A stretch of DNA of 64,000 nt from the NCBI GenBank assembly GCA_008828725.1, contig MEHQ01003000.1, positions 222,418 through 286,417 on the forward strand. Reading direction: 5' to 3'. Under the pieces are notes generated by a model. The model saw only the letters and a list, made by a program, of their open reading frames with translations. It made no database searches and was not told where the DNA came from. Shown here piece after piece: positions 37,301 through 49,700 of the stretch (the first letter of the stretch is position 1; every line of letters begins with the position of its first letter). The position numbers and the translations under genes were made by a program. Origin of the DNA: Saccharina japonica. Its lineage: Eukaryota; Sar; Phaeophyceae; Laminariales; Laminariaceae.

Positions 37301-40300
37301 CCTATCCCCGGGGGCAAATAACGCCCCCATATATAATGTAACCCCCCCTCCTTTTTTTTTAACGCTGCTAAGCTGTGCAGCAGAGCAGAGCGCTACGTAG
37401 GCGCCCACAGGCCCCTGCTATATCACACAGCTACCATTTAAAGGAATTGGATGTTATGGCGAGCGGAATCAGCGGAGGAATGTACTAATAGTCTAAAATA
37501 TCATATATAATATATTTGAGCTAACATATTCCAATGGAAAGGGTGAACTCGGCGCAGATGCAGCTGGGACGCTAGCATCATGCATGGCCTATATACAGCG
37601 TCAAAACCCTAACCTTATACGTGCTCGTTTTTCTATTTGCGCGCTTTCGTTTGGCTCTTATATATATATATATATACCTGGTATATAGAGCATACACGTG
37701 ACGAGGCAAATGGTGACGAACGCGATGGCGGCGCTCAAGAAAGAGGGGGTTCAGTGCATGGTCGCCCCGTACGGTGAGCGGGCGTGTGCACCTGTCCGTC
37801 TTGTGACTGAAATTGTTTCTGAATTGTCGGGCCCCTTAACCCCTTTACAACTGGTCCCACGTATTTGGGACAGACTACTTGGAATTTGTGTGGGATTTTT
37901 TTTTTCAGTTCTGAATGGGTTAAGCCCAAAATCGTTGCAATGTGTTTCGTTGTATACTTTGGCCATGGTATTGTTCATCGGGTATATATTAATAGTATAT
38001 ATATAGCACTTTTATTGCCGTCCAAGATCAGCTTTTGACCTGGTATTAGTATAGAGCGCCTCAAGTGACCACCCTCAAAAGGCAGAAACATGATAGTGCA
38101 CCTGCATGCAGGCTACCGTACCATGCGTCCTCCGTCTTGTGTGAAAGGACCTATACACTACACATATCGTACGCGGCTAGAGTTAGAGGCGTGTCTGGGC
38201 ATTGCCAACCTGGCCCTACAGTAGGAAGAGGAAGGCTGCTCTTTCGGGGCGCTCGCAGCGTTGCTTCCGGGTCGCCCTCCCCTGTGATTTTTCCTTTCCG
38301 TGTGTCGCATGCAGCCGATGCCCACGAGGCACAGTAGAGTGTCATCACAAACAATACAGTATGTATGCTGTAGTGAGTAGGCTTGCGCTTGGTAATTGCC
38401 ATTTACATCTCGTTGTCATGGCGATCGACAGCTATCATACATGCATGCCACATGCATGCCCGCCGTGAAACGTAACGTTTACCCCCACGCGTACTTGTCA
38501 CCCACGTTGTAAATCATCCGTCTTTCGCTATTTATGTTTATCGATTACAAAAGCCGGCAACGTCACCGGGTTGCATCCGACATCTTGCGGTCGCCGCTCC
38601 TTGAAGATATTGAAGTTTCGTGGGCACCGCAATCGGTTGCGCGGGGATGATGCACGTAGCAAACAACCCAACGCTACGTATATCCACGTTGATACATACA
38701 TACCTTAAACCTGTTTCGTCTTTGTGCAAGACCCGGTTGCATCACATTTCTACTTAAGGCGGGGGTATATGTTCGGGAAAAAAAAACGACACGCCGCTTT
38801 TTGATTTGAGTCCCAGACAGAGGGGGCTAAATATTTTACACTATAATAAAAGCACGTAAAACCTAACCATGAAAACATGCCGTTTTTTTTTTCCCTTGCA
38901 GAAATATAACTCCGTTCTGGTTGTTGTTTCTCATTGTGACCTTGGGAAGGAGTGTAGCCTGTTTTTTTTTTTTTTTCGTGTAGTCTCGCGCCGGATTGTG
39001 TGTGTGTGTGTGTGTGTTTTTTTTTTTTCTTCTGGGAGGTATACCGGTACTCGCCTATGATACGGCATTCATCAACGGGGCAATTAATCTCTTGTGGTTG
39101 GTTCTCGTCCGGTGCTTATGCAGAGGCCGATGCCCAAGTTGCGTTTCTGGCGAAGTGCGGTCTTGCAAGCGCGGTCATCACGGAAGACAGCGACATCCTC
39201 GTATACATGGCAGCGGTCAAGTCCACCGCCAGCGTCCTGTACAAGATGGACGAGTTCGGCAAGTGCAAGGAGCTGGGTTTCGACGCGGAGAAGCTGTCGA
39301 GCCTTCCAGGTGCGCGAGGGCGGGGGGTAATCGTTTCGTCATTGTCGCACGCCAACGCTCGCCCGTCATCTGTTCATCTGATGGGTTAGTTTTTTTTTTT
39401 TTTTTTCTTCTTTTCCTACGATAGAGGTAGCACGTTTTGACTGAAATTATTTCTGAATGGTCTATTAAAGGCTCCTTAACCCAAATTCGTCGGATTTTCA
39501 CTTTTTTCGTGTTGCAAAAATAGGCCATGGGACCTTTCATCGGGTAGCACACGCATTTTCCTCCCAAGCACGTGTTTTGGCTGGGGTATCTCTTTCTGTA
39601 CCATGGTGACGGGGAACTATGGTGGTGGTGGTGGTGGTGGTGGTGCTGCTGCCTAGATGATGCATGCTTGTATTTATTGGCGTTTTTTTCGTCACACTTT
39701 TTCGTTTGTACATGACCCGTGCTGCGATAGAGGTACGTACATACGTAGAACTTTTTGGATAAAAGAGTTCTGAATGACAAGACACCATCGTCGGAGTGCC
39801 ATCGTTTTTTTGCAAATATGTGTTTTTTTTCAGTACCTATATACGTACTCGTATAGCATTTTTACTTTTTTCTTGCTCAAAATCAGTTTTTGGATGACTT
39901 ACTTCTAGTATAGAGCCCCTCGTCAAGTGACCACCTTCAAAAACAAATGGGTGCGTTTCTACCTTATATAGCATGTGTCACATTGCCACTTTTATACTCT
40001 ACCGAACGAGCAACCTGCACCCCCCTTTGTGCTTCCCGACTACTCTTCCCCCCCCGCGCGTTGGTTGACACAGGGACGATAGGGAAGTTCGGCAGAGGTT
40101 TGTCCGCCTTTGCCGGAGAGGGTGGCGGGCGGCTCTTTGCACAGCTGGCGGTACTCGGAGGGTGCGACTACGTGGACAACGTGCGGGGGCTGGGGCTGCT
40201 GTCGGTGCTTCCCATCGTGGCGAGGTTCAAGAGCATCCAGGCGGACCGACGCGTTTCGCGCATCCTCATGCACATACATAAGATGGGGAAAACGGTAAGA

Positions 40301-42539
40301 GTCCGCCACATCACCAAGTAGGCGTTGTGTTGTGTTTGCACGATACTTAGCGGCAACGTGTTGGCGACGGCTTATACGCCGGTGGCTTGGTTGGTTCGGC
40401 GTGCTCGTATGGCGACACCACGCAATTTGACGTTGGCGCTGCGATATATAAAGATATGTGCAGGTGTCCCTCCCTGGTGGGGTTGAGCGGTGGTTAACTT
40501 TTTCTTGCCCTCTGTCCCTTGCTCGAGAAAGGTGCACGACCTGTGGCAGACACATACGCGCACGAAACGCAACGTACATACCGTATTGCAGCAGGTTAGA
40601 GCGGAACAGCTGTACCGTGTGCGTCTTTTCGAGTGTGTGTACTGTAGTACACCACAAGTTTACCCCCCCCCCCCCCCCCCCCCNNNNNNNNNNNNNNNNN
40701 NNNNNNNNNNNNNNNNNNNNNNNNNNNNNNNNNNNNNNNNNNNNNNNNNNTCGCGCTTGGTGCTAGCAATGCCTGCCTGGTCGGTGAAAACCCGACATGC
40801 TCCGTCCCGGCATTGTAGGGATGCGAGGGTCTATGGTCATACGACTACGGCCATGCATAAATATCGAGTACCCCCCCCTCTCCCCCTCCTCGCGCTGTGT
40901 GCAGATTCCGGAAGGCCACCGCGAGCGCGTGCTCCTCGCCGAGTTAAGCTTCTTTTGGCACCGCGTGTACGACCCTAGGAGCAAGACTTGCGTGCATTTT
41001 TGCAGCGCCGCGCCGGAGCTTGTCGGTACTGAGGAAGTCCCCGCCCTGCCATCAGCCTCTGGCGGAACGGCTTTTCTAGGGTGAGAGTGCACATGGTGGA
41101 TCGAAGCGCCTTCGACAGTCGAGTGACGAGATATTCCAAAAATCACCATTTTCGTTGTGTATTCTCTGCTAACTTTGGAGCAAACCGGGTTGGAAAATCC
41201 TCCGAGGGGGTGTGTTACCATGCTAATGGTAAGTGTTACACGTACGGTGCTAGGAGCGTGCAGGAGCATACGAGCGCACCAGACCCTGCTAATATTGGTG
41301 TACACGAACCGCTTGCAGGTACTTTTCCCGTTCGCCGCTTGACATGCAGCGCCGCGTGGACCTCGTAAACACGTAGAGAGCTACAGCAAGGTGTCCCATA
41401 TAGACACGACACCTCGATTGGTCATAACAAAAAAAACACCCCCGGCCCACTTGCCGACCACGCTTCTTTTATCGCTGTTTTCGCTTTTTTCCAGGGAGCA
41501 CATCGGTGACGAGATGGTGGTGAGGTTATCCCAAGGCAAGGTGGACCCCACCACGGGCGAGGCCGTCAGACCGGAAGCCTTTCCAGCCCGGACCGGCGGC
41601 GGGGCTCGGCGCTCGATGACGCAGCCTGTTTCGACGGAAGCCCGCGGGCAACCCTCATCAGCGGCGCGCCCGAAGAGCGCAACCATGCCCACCACCACTC
41701 CCGTCAGAACGTGGCACCAGCACCAGCAGCAGCATCAGAGGGAGCGAAATGCGGGCGGGGGGCAACCACTCCCTCCTCCGCACTCGCGCAAGCGGCCGGA
41801 AGCCTCCAGGGAGCGGGGGGTCGAGACCCCCAGAAAACGGCAGGGCGGGTTGCTCGCAGAGATGTTCCAGCGCGCGACGTCCAAGGCTGCTGTAGCCGAG
41901 AAGGAAAACGTCGACCCGTCGCGAGACGGCGGCTCGCAGGACGTCTCGGAGATCGTGCTCGCCTGCGGCCCGGGACGAACGCCCACGCGTGGCCGCGAGG
42001 AAAGCCCCCAGCTTCCTCCTCCCGCCGCTGCCCTAAACCCGTTCGCGAAGAAAGCGGAGAAGGCCGCCGCGGCTGTCCACAGTCCCAGAAATTTCCTGAC
42101 GCCTCCCGCGGTATCTGCGCCCGTCGCTTCGCAGTGCGGCGGGGCGCACCCCCCCCCCGTCCGGGAGCAGCACGCGGCCGGGTGTGCGGACGCATGGGCT
42201 CGATTAGGCAACGGGTGTCTGGATGGTGCGCGGGGGGACGAGGACAACAGTCCCGCCAGGCGGGACATCGTTGCTCGGAAGAGACTAGGAGAGCAGGCCG
42301 ATAGCGGAGCCGGGGGCGATGTGGAGGTGGTGCAAGTCTTGACGGTGTGTGCAGGCGAGCTTGCGGCCAAGCCTGCTGGAAAGAGGGCTGTGTCGAGTGT
42401 CGCGCCCGGCGACGCTCGGAGCGACCGGGGGAAGAAGGCGAAACTAGGGGTTGGTAAAAATAGTCAGCCGCCACCCGCGGGGAAGGGTAAGACGATGCTG
42501 TCGTTCTTCGGCCGCGCAGCAGCGAGGCCCAAGCCGTGA
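31308..42539 (+). CDS. EXO1: exonuclease 1 (RAD2/XPG family 5' nuclease), complete
   Basis: 5'-to-3' exonuclease and flap endonuclease of mismatch repair and double-strand-break end resection. Eight exons: 31308-31442, 34161-34280, 35819-35956, 37689-37773, 39124-39309, 40074-40294, 40905-41080, 41495-42539. They total 2,106 bases with every phase matched, giving 701 residues. N-region opens MGVLTLLKHL and carries Asp30 (AIDG) and Asp78 (VLDG). The I-region carries Glu160/Asp162 (APYEADAQ), Asp181/Asp183 (EDSD) and Asp253 (GCDY), so all metal ligands of the family are present. Exon 7 has FFWHRVYDPR and exon 8 starts with the GEHIGDEMV block. The roughly 310-residue C-terminal tail is disordered, Pro/Ala/Arg-rich, and ends with a PIP-like KTMLSFF. 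The 67-base assembly gap lies in intron 6 and does not touch coding sequence. Introns 1-5 carry many small transposons. Confidence 0.95.
32353..33122. mobile_element. TIR DNA transposon, non-autonomous, about 770 bp
   Basis: Left end AGGGCCGTTCCTAACGAACG, right end CGTTCTTAAGGAATGGCCCT; both continue into AAAAAAA and CACGATTCGTGA-like words. TAA sits at both borders, suggesting a 3-bp PIF/Harbinger-type duplication. No transposase frame. EXO1 intron 1. Confidence 0.85.
33336..33450. mobile_element. TATTACGGGG MITE, AGTAAATAGGACC subfamily
   Basis: CATAGTAAATAGGACC at the left against GGTCCTATTTACTATGG at the right, ending TCCCCCGTAATA. EXO1 intron 1. Confidence 0.85.
35137..35203 (+). mobile_element. 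short poly(A)-tailed insertion, copy 2
   Basis: GTGTGGAGGGCGTAAGCTTT...CCATCCGCCGGAGGAT followed by 18 A; near-identical to 7047-7109. EXO1 intron 2. No clear target duplication. Confidence 0.75.
35526..35757. mobile_element. TATTACGGGG-type MITE, ACCCACGATGG subfamily
   Basis: Left CACGGGGTGGGCTAATG, internal AGTAACCAGAACCCACGATG, right TTCCCCCGCAATAG. Shares its inner block with 57640-57815. Confidence 0.7.
36663..37038. mobile_element. TIR element copy C with a nested TTAACCC MITE
   Basis: Outer ends TACGATAGAGTTACGATAGG and CCTCTACCCTATCGTAGCAT. The MITE at about 36729-36812 (CAGAACTGAAAACACTTATC to CAGTTCTTAAGGGCTTA) interrupts it. Confidence 0.82.
37050..37275. repeat. direct tandem duplication, period about 113 bp
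   Basis: CCCTAATGGTTTGGCTTCAA at 37051 recurs at 37165, and GGGCGGTTGAGGTGAACGAG recurs likewise; over 90 bases are nearly identical. EXO1 intron 3. Confidence 0.93.
37790..38130. mobile_element. TIR element copy D with a nested inverted TTAACCC MITE
   Basis: Family words GACTGAAATTGTTTCTGAAT and TATAGAGCGCCTCAAGTGAC frame a reverse-oriented MITE at 37836-37923 (TTAACCCCTTTACAACTG to CAGTTCTGAATGGGTTAA). EXO1 intron 4, 17 bases from exon 4. Confidence 0.78.
39418..39975. mobile_element. two TIR-element copies (E, F) in a row
   Basis: E starts at 39418 (CTACGATAGAGGTAGCACG) and fades after about 39600. F runs 39719-39975 (GCTGCGATAGAGGTACGTAC to CTACCTTATATAGCATGTG). A (GGT)n microsatellite at 39617-39643 lies between. 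EXO1 intron 5. Confidence 0.75.
40684..40750. other. assembly gap (67 N)
   Basis: Preceded by about 20 C and followed directly by a 91-bp repeat. Inside EXO1 intron 6, so the EXO1 protein is unaffected. Confidence 0.99.
40751..40841. repeat. 91-bp structured repeat, copy 1
   Basis: TCGCGCTTGGTGCTAGCAAT ... GAGGGTCTATGGTCATA. About 92% identical to 61037-61127. Contains the hairpin GTCGG-TGAAAAC-CCGAC. Confidence 0.85.
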
Positions 42540-42690
42540 CAGTAGTCTGAATACACCTAATAATGTGATAGATTGGTTTAGATACCAGCGGCGTGTGGCG
42601 GGTAACAGTCGGTTCACGCCAAATACCCAGCGATCGACCCGACCGTATTCACTCGAAGGCAAGGTTGTGCAATTGGGATATTATTGTGTT

Positions 42691-42880
42691 AGTATCGCAA
42701 TCGAATGAGTAACATTCGCGTTGCTAGTCTCCGGTCTTCCCCTTAACTTAAAAAAAAGGTGTTGAGAAAGGGCCGCATTATTATCGACCAAGTAGTAAGT
42801 GTTGTCCAATGTGTTACCAGTAGTATCGCAATCGATTGAGTATCATCCGCGTTGCTTGTCTCCAGTCTCAATCTATCGTA
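42691..42880. repeat. direct duplication, 141 bp apart
   Basis: AGTATCGCAATCGAATGAGT at 42691 and AGTATCGCAATCGATTGAGT at 42832, both followed by a CGCGTTGCT...TCTCC.GTCT block. Confidence 0.85.
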
Positions 42881-44358
42881 AGAGAAGATTGTTGTTAATC
42901 AGAGTGTTGGAGGTGCTGATCGCGGTTCAAGCGGGAGCTGTATGATATGGAGGATGTCCCGTTTACTCTAAATGTGCGCATGCTAAAGGCCGCGAGGTGA
43001 TGGAGAGACACTGCTGTACAGGTGTGTGACGTGGACCCTTGTCCAGGAGCACTTTGCTGAGCTCCGAACGGCACACCACAACTTCCTCATACGTACGGAC
43101 CATTAGTTTCCATCGCCGACAACGCATCGACCATCTTATCATGTCGTCCGCCAAGGCTCTCAAGAAGGCACAATGCGTGAGCGTTGAGATGACCATCCGC
43201 AAACGACGCCTCCTCTTTGCGGTGTTCGTCAGCTCCAAGCAAGATAGTCAAAACACACCCAGAGACAAGCGATGGTTTGATGATTCATCAAGTCGTTTAT
43301 GAGGGGTACGAATAGCAGGAAGTGACAGTGTGCGTCGTCACATATATATGTACCCAGTCGTCAAGATCCACATAATCCTCAACACATAAAATCCTGAATC
43401 GTCATGTAACTGTTAATAAACTGAAGAGGCATCACGAACATGAGAAGCCCGTACAGCGCACGACCAATGAGCGGCTGGGGAGGGTGTGAAAATGATAGTT
43501 GGGAAATGAAATCACTTGCTTTTTGGGTGGGCGGTCCGGACCGTATGATCCGAAAAAAATAATACGTGCAATCAAAGTGATCCGCACGCACAATGAACAA
43601 ACATACGTACGCACCTGGAAAATCTGCCAAAAACGTAAAATAATCTCTCGGATACGCTGTACGCAGATACGGTACGCAGATAGATGCAGTGCGATAAAAT
43701 ACCAGGTGCGTACGTATAAAGTAGCGGTGCCATCATCAGGCATGAGCTTTGCTCGTCAGATAGGCTCTCTCGGAGGGTGGATGTCACATGCACGCGGGAG
43801 GAGAGAACACTCAGCACAGCGACTGACTTCTTGACGTGGGTCAAGCTTTTGTGTTTTTATCGGGGGAGGTGTGGTTATTACCGCAGCCATTCCTACTACT
43901 ATGCACGTTGTATTTGGAGGTGATGCGGTGTCTGATTCTTCCTTGTCTCTACGCTCTTCTTGGTACCACTCCGTCCCGAAATATAAGAAATGTATTGAAA
44001 TTAATACGTAACTACATTAAAAAGTTCCTATATCACGGGACAGAGCTGGATGTGCAATGCAGCAGCTATGATACCGAGCGGTCTGGATACCTGCCCTCTA
44101 CCTGCCTCTACTGCTCATTGTTGTTGGCATAAAATAAGCAGCGTTTGAACTGCCTCAGGTATTGGTATGCTCTGCCTGTGTCTGTGTGCTATACGCCAGC
44201 GCCAAACTACAGCCGGTATAACCCAAGCGTCGGAAGCCACGCTGGCTGCCTCTGGTCTGGCGGCGACGCGCCGAGTGCGCTCGAGTCGACCTGTCTTGGT
44301 ATTATTTTGAAATTTGACACAACGAAGCATCCGAGCGTTGACGTACAGCAGTAGTACA

Positions 44359-44513
44359 GGAGGACACCTAATAAGAAACAGGCTAATGAGGATTTAGAGG
44401 AAAATAAGAAATTCGGGAGTCGTTATCTTGAAATCAGTGTAGAAAGCACCCTCTCGCAAATACCAAATCGAGCCTGGACCATATTCCTTGTTTCTTATTA
44501 GGTGTCCTGTACT
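44359..44513. mobile_element. CAGGACACC MITE, copy 2
   Basis: AGGACACCTAATAAGAAACA at the left is the exact inverse of TGTTTCTTATTAGGTGTCCT at the right except one base. Core TTCGGGAGTCGTTATCTTGA matches 22550-22735. Confidence 0.93.
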
Positions 44514-45010
44514 GTACTACTGCTGTTGTGCTGCTGCTGCTGTGATATGTACTCATACACGTGGCGAGGCGTTGCATGTACTCATACCCGCGCCAGCGCG
44601 ACCTTCGCAGCTCCCAGATCATCACAACCCCCCTTCCCCCTGCGCAAACAATATTCATCACAGATGATGTGGAACTCCTCAAGGTCACTCAGTGCTCGGC
44701 GTGTTTGCGTGCTGATCTGCTCTGTTCGCGCTGTTGTCCTCGGCGTGTCGCGCACACCCCACCTCTGTTGCTGATACTCCGCCGAGGCCCATGGTGTGTG
44801 CTTGGCTGTCGAGGCGTGCAAAAACTGTCGCGACGCCGCTGCTGTAAGCCAAGAACGGGCTTTGAGGGTCGAGGGGACAAGGGGGTACCCGTGGTATGAT
44901 GAGAGGGGGTCACTTTTCTGTCACGCTGATTGACTTGAAAACTGGGGCCACTTTTGTCACGCCTATTATCTTGAAAATCGGGAACACTTTTGGAATTTTG
45001 CTTTCTGAGT

Positions 45011-45033
45011 CTCCGGTCCCAAGGACCGGAGAA
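45011..45033. other. perfect small hairpin
   Basis: TCTCCGGTCC-CAA-GGACCGGAGA: a 10-bp stem with a 3-base loop. No downstream T run or known partner; role unknown. Confidence 0.7.
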
Positions 45034-45313
45034 TAGCAGTGCCGAAGGAAGCTTAAGCGCGAGCGACGGGGTCAGTTAGCTGAGTGGCCATTTTTGGAGT
45101 CGGTGTTGGCTACGCGCGAAGAACGCGCACGTTGTGCCTCGTCCGGTGTCGAGAACATGTACTGATAGAGCAAACACGTTTTTTTTCCAGGTGTTTCCGG
45201 TGGGCGGTCGATGGGTCGTATTATGGTATGCGCCCTAATATTTACGAGCACTCCGATAATCGTAAAACTGCGGTATCACAGGGATCGTCTTTCGTTTCTG
45301 AGCGTCCGCTCCT

Positions 45314-46422
45314 TAGGGCGTGTCCGAACATAATCGAAAATCGAAATGAAAATAAACAGGGCGCTGATTGATCCCTGGAGTTGTCGTGCTAGCTGTGGGC
45401 TGCGTGCTGTGTACACGGCAGTCCTGATGTGATGGTTTGACGTGGCTGCGCTGACCAGTAGGACACGCTGAATTGTTGCTTGCTCGTGTGTTTTCGATTT
45501 CCTTTTCGATTTTCAGCGCTCAAATTTTCTTTCATTTTTCACTTGATACTCTGCGATCACTTTTGCGATTTCCAAATGACAACTCCAATCACAGACTGGA
45601 GAATTTTGGCGATAAGTTGGAAATCGTTGATTTTCTCGGAACCAAAAACGCGAAGGGGGACACGTTTGTGCCAAGGAGACGTGGTGGCTTATTTTGTGAC
45701 TCCTTACATGAATGAGCAGTTCAATATACCACCTGGAACGTGACTTTGAAAAAGCCTGCTCGCGCAACTCGACCAACAAGTTATGTCGCTGGTCCTCGAA
45801 CAAAAGTAGTATTTAGTAAAAAGATCATGCTATATTGCCGGCAGTTTTTTTTCACTTGAGGGACGTGTCTTAAGGTCAGAAAATGCCTCAGAAAGCAAAA
45901 GCAAATGACTGCAACCCCTAACATACCTACCGTGGGATGACGACAACTCAGCCGCACAGGTCCCCCGTAAACAGCCAGGAGACGAACCACATCACCGACG
46001 TTCTCGAGCCTTTGTTTCCCGCCGTTGGGGTCTAAACCAAGATAGTTTGAGGGTAATCCAGGATGATGCCCTTGAGAATGAGGTTAGAAGTTCGTTATCA
46101 GAAGAGTTAAATGCTTGATCCCAAGGCGTCAACGTTGGACGCGCTACCACCTCTATGCGAGGCCCAACGGCTTCCAGGCATCGAATCGTCGTCGCGTCTG
46201 CCTGCTTCTCTAGTGGATCTGTGTTGCCGAGCGCTAGATTGTCGGCATGTGTAGTACCTGGTTGTGAACGGACCCGTAGGTTATGCTCTCCGTTGTTTTT
46301 CGCCTGGATTTTCGTTTTCACATTTCGATTCTGTTTGGGCACCTCAGTCTAAGAATCTCTCGATAACGAAAGCATTTCAATTTTCGATTTTCGATTACGG
46401 TTCTGTTTGGACATGCCCTTGC
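45314..46422. mobile_element. TIR element, 1.1 kb, non-autonomous, copy 1
   Basis: Left end AGGGCGTGTCCGAACATAAT then CGAAAATCGAAA; right end ATTTTCGATTTTCG...TTTGGACATGCCCT. No transposase. Internal GGCGTCAACGTTGGACGCGC and GTGTTGCCGAGCGCTA blocks match the element at 47548. Confidence 0.8.
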
Positions 46423-46775
46423 GTACAACGGCGAACTCCGCTGTTTTTTTTTGCTACGACGTCGTAATCGCGGGCTCTATCTACTCAAGGCTGTTTGTCC
46501 TACCTTAGCACACTTGTCAATGGCATATGACCAAGCATGAGCAGTGAGATATTTTAAATCCATGAGATATGACGGTGGTTTTTGTCACATGTTTGCGTAC
46601 CTCCTCAGTACCACGATTAACGGCGATGCTTGCAAAACGAAATGCACGCAGTCATCGTACCGCTAGGGTCAATTTCTGGATCAAACACAGGTTGAAAAAG
46701 CTGAATACCGACTAATAATAACGGCCAAACTCACAGCTGACTTTACTTTTGTTTTTTTCATAACAAATAATAAAA

Positions 46776-49700
46776 TCAAAACGATGCCACCGCTTGGATG
46801 CTTGGAAGCTTCCGTACCACAATCCCCAAGTTGAGCCTCAACCTACCCCCCCTGCCTCCGCCGCCCTCAAACGATAGCGAAGAGAACCTCAACATCGGCC
46901 CGTCAAGGTCCACCTCTAAATTGTTAAAATAGTCAGCCATCGCCAAGGCGACAGCGTCCGCCTCCTCGCCCGGGAGGAGACTACTCTCCCCCCCGCCCAA
47001 GGCCCCAAGCGTTACCCGCGCAACTAGTCGCTCCCGAGCGCTCGCCTGACTCAGCGAAACGCGCAGGTCTCGACCTCCCCACGTCCCTCCAAACGCTACG
47101 ACGCCTTCGCCAGCATCGATCGCAACCCCTTCTCGAGCAAAAACGAAGGGACGCCCTGCCAGGACGGTCCGGCTGACCACTCGGTGCGAAAGGAAGTTGC
47201 CGAAATCGGCGGCGTCGAAAACGACGATTGCTTTCCCGGAGGGAGATGGGGTTTGGAACTGGAGGACGCCACGCCGGAAGAGCGCTCTCACGTCAACGTT
47301 GACGTTGCCCACATCTACATCCACGGTCCTGGGATCAAGCATCGGGCAGGGGGGGGGGGGGGGGCGTACTCATTCGTTGCTTACCTTAGTCATTTGACCA
47401 TTGACCACGCATCCCTTTCGAGACGAAACACCAGGGAGGGGGGTGAGGGGTGCGGAAGCGAGCAAGTATATGCCATTTTTTTTCACCCGTGATAAACTGT
47501 ATCGGTAGCCTCAGTGTACTACATTAACTAAACTAGCCACTGCGTTGCACGTAGGGTCTGTCTCGACATTAATTGAAATGACAACGAAATCATGAGAAGA
47601 AAAACAAACAAAAAGTGGCGATTGGTCCCTGATACAAACGTGTTCCCCTTCCTTGTGTCTGTTGCGATAAACACAACGATCTAAAACCTTGTTGTTGTAT
47701 CAACGAACACAAAGCGTTTGGGCACTGAGCAATGAAAAGCGGCACTATAATACGAACAACCACAATTCGCAGAACACGAACAACAGCAATTCACTGACTC
47801 CCACTTACGCGAGAAGTAACGTAAAAATATCACGGCAGGACTGCCATACATACTAAAAAAAACAAAAAACGACCCCCAGCTAGCACGGCAACATAGCCAC
47901 ACAGATCCCCTCTAAGCAGCCAGCAGACGCATCACAGCAACACAGCCCAAACGTTCCCGGCTACAGTTGTTTGGACCTTGGAGCCAAAGCGAAGGGCATT
48001 CGAGGAGCAATCAACTTTCATGCTCTCGAAAATATGGCTTGGAGTTCCCTCTAGGTATATTTAAAGTTTCACCCTGGGGCGTCAACGATAGACGCGCCAC
48101 CTCCTACAGCGGAGGTCCGACGACCTCCCGGGGTCGATCTATTTTCGTGTCTGCCTGCTGTTCTGGTGAATTTGTGTTGCCGAGCACTATTAATAGGTTG
48201 GTGTACATATTATTAGTTATGAACATCCCTAGATTGTGTCGTAGCCCTCCGTTGTTTTTCGCCCCCACTTTTCTCTCGGCACTTGTGTGTGTGTTTTTTT
48301 TTTTTTTTTCTGTTTGGAGTTTGGACACATCGGCAAAAGTTGCGAGGAAGACGAAATCATGTTCCCTCTTCCTTTATTTTTTCATTTATGCTGAGACAGA
48401 TCCGTAGAGGGCGCCCCCCCCCCCCCCACCCTCCCTTAAGAAAGCATGTAAGAGCATGAGGTCATCGTGCACGAGACATTTTACCCAATTTAGAACGAGT
48501 GGTTCTACGATGAAAAAGCCTTCGACATACTGGTAAGTCGTATATACGAAAGCTGCAACGAGCCAACTGCACGCGTATACATCCAGTTTGCCCACGGGTG
48601 GTTCCCTCGTAGACAGCCAGAGAGAGATTGACGGTGCCATTAAGTATACCATGTGCCTGGTACGCACGCAATCAGTAGTACTCCACGTATGCCCCCAAAA
48701 CAGATAAAACACTCACGAAATCGAGGACTGCTCAGGTGCACACACGTGCGCAGTCTCACCGGGGGAGAGGTACTTGTACCGACTCTCGGTCGGACAGCAG
48801 CACCCGCCGAATACAACAAATACGTATATACGAGTACTGCTGTAACTAGAGCGTACGCATGATGGGCAGCGCGGTAAGAAGCATCGCTGTTTGTTACCTC
48901 TGGTGCTACTGCTGTATGGCATGCTGACACAGCGGCCCGACAAGTACACACTGCTGCTGTACCGGCATAACTGGTACGTACAGCAGCAGTACTTGGTTAC
49001 CAGGTATACAATATACATCAATCAGCATTCACCTGGCAGTCAAGCCTAATCGGCTTGCCCAGCCTCGCCCTTTCACAGTTGCCCCCCGAAGCTTCCCTTG
49101 CAGGAGGTCGAATGCTTCGCTCCTGACCGAACAAGAAACGTGCGCCTCTCTGCCATTGCTCAGCACCATCCGCAACACTCGACATGCCGTCGCCTTCGCG
49201 CAGAAGCAATGTGTATGAGTATGATATCGACAACAGCGGGATGGGGCGGTATGTCGTTATGTCAAAGGGGCATCGCGAGAGAGAGATGAACGCGGGAGGC
49301 AATGCATAGCTATGGCAGCGGTACATACTGCTGTACGTACACATGATAGATCGAGTTGCATACGTACTCGTACAGCAGTACCGGTATGTAGTAGGTGCAT
49401 GGCTAATCGGTATATAGGGCGAAAGCTGCGGCTTTAGGGCCATCTGAAGCCGGGCCATCTAAATACTAGAACTATGCTCGACTCTGTGAAGGCTGCATGC
49501 TGCACCTACCGCTTCACACGACTCATTGCAGTCTGCCGCCGTCTCTATCATCATGAGACGTGTCGCCTCTCTTCAGTTCAAGTCGGCTTTGATAAGCAAG
49601 CGCCTGTAATGTGAGGCATGCGATCAAACGTATTGGATACAGTATACAAAAACGTAAAATGATCTCACCTCGATTAGGGGGGAAGTGGCATCGCACTTCA

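Larger units (their letters stand above)
42540..46775. other. convergent spacer between EXO1 and the DUF2993 gene
   Basis: 4.2 kb with no supported gene. Holds a 141-bp duplication, a CAGGACACC MITE, a small perfect hairpin and a 1.1-kb TIR element. The stretch 42900-44350 shows nothing I can name. Confidence 0.55.

Noticed and set aside
40490..40680. Extra EXO1 exon (frame with HDLWQTHTRTK)
   Set aside because: EXO1 exon 6 joins exon 7 directly in phase with a continuous family match, so this is intron.
49018..49458. Alternative reading frame of DUF2993 exon 2 (ending LDCQVNAD)
   Set aside because: That frame gives no domain and the wrong phase for exon 3; the chosen frame gives both.
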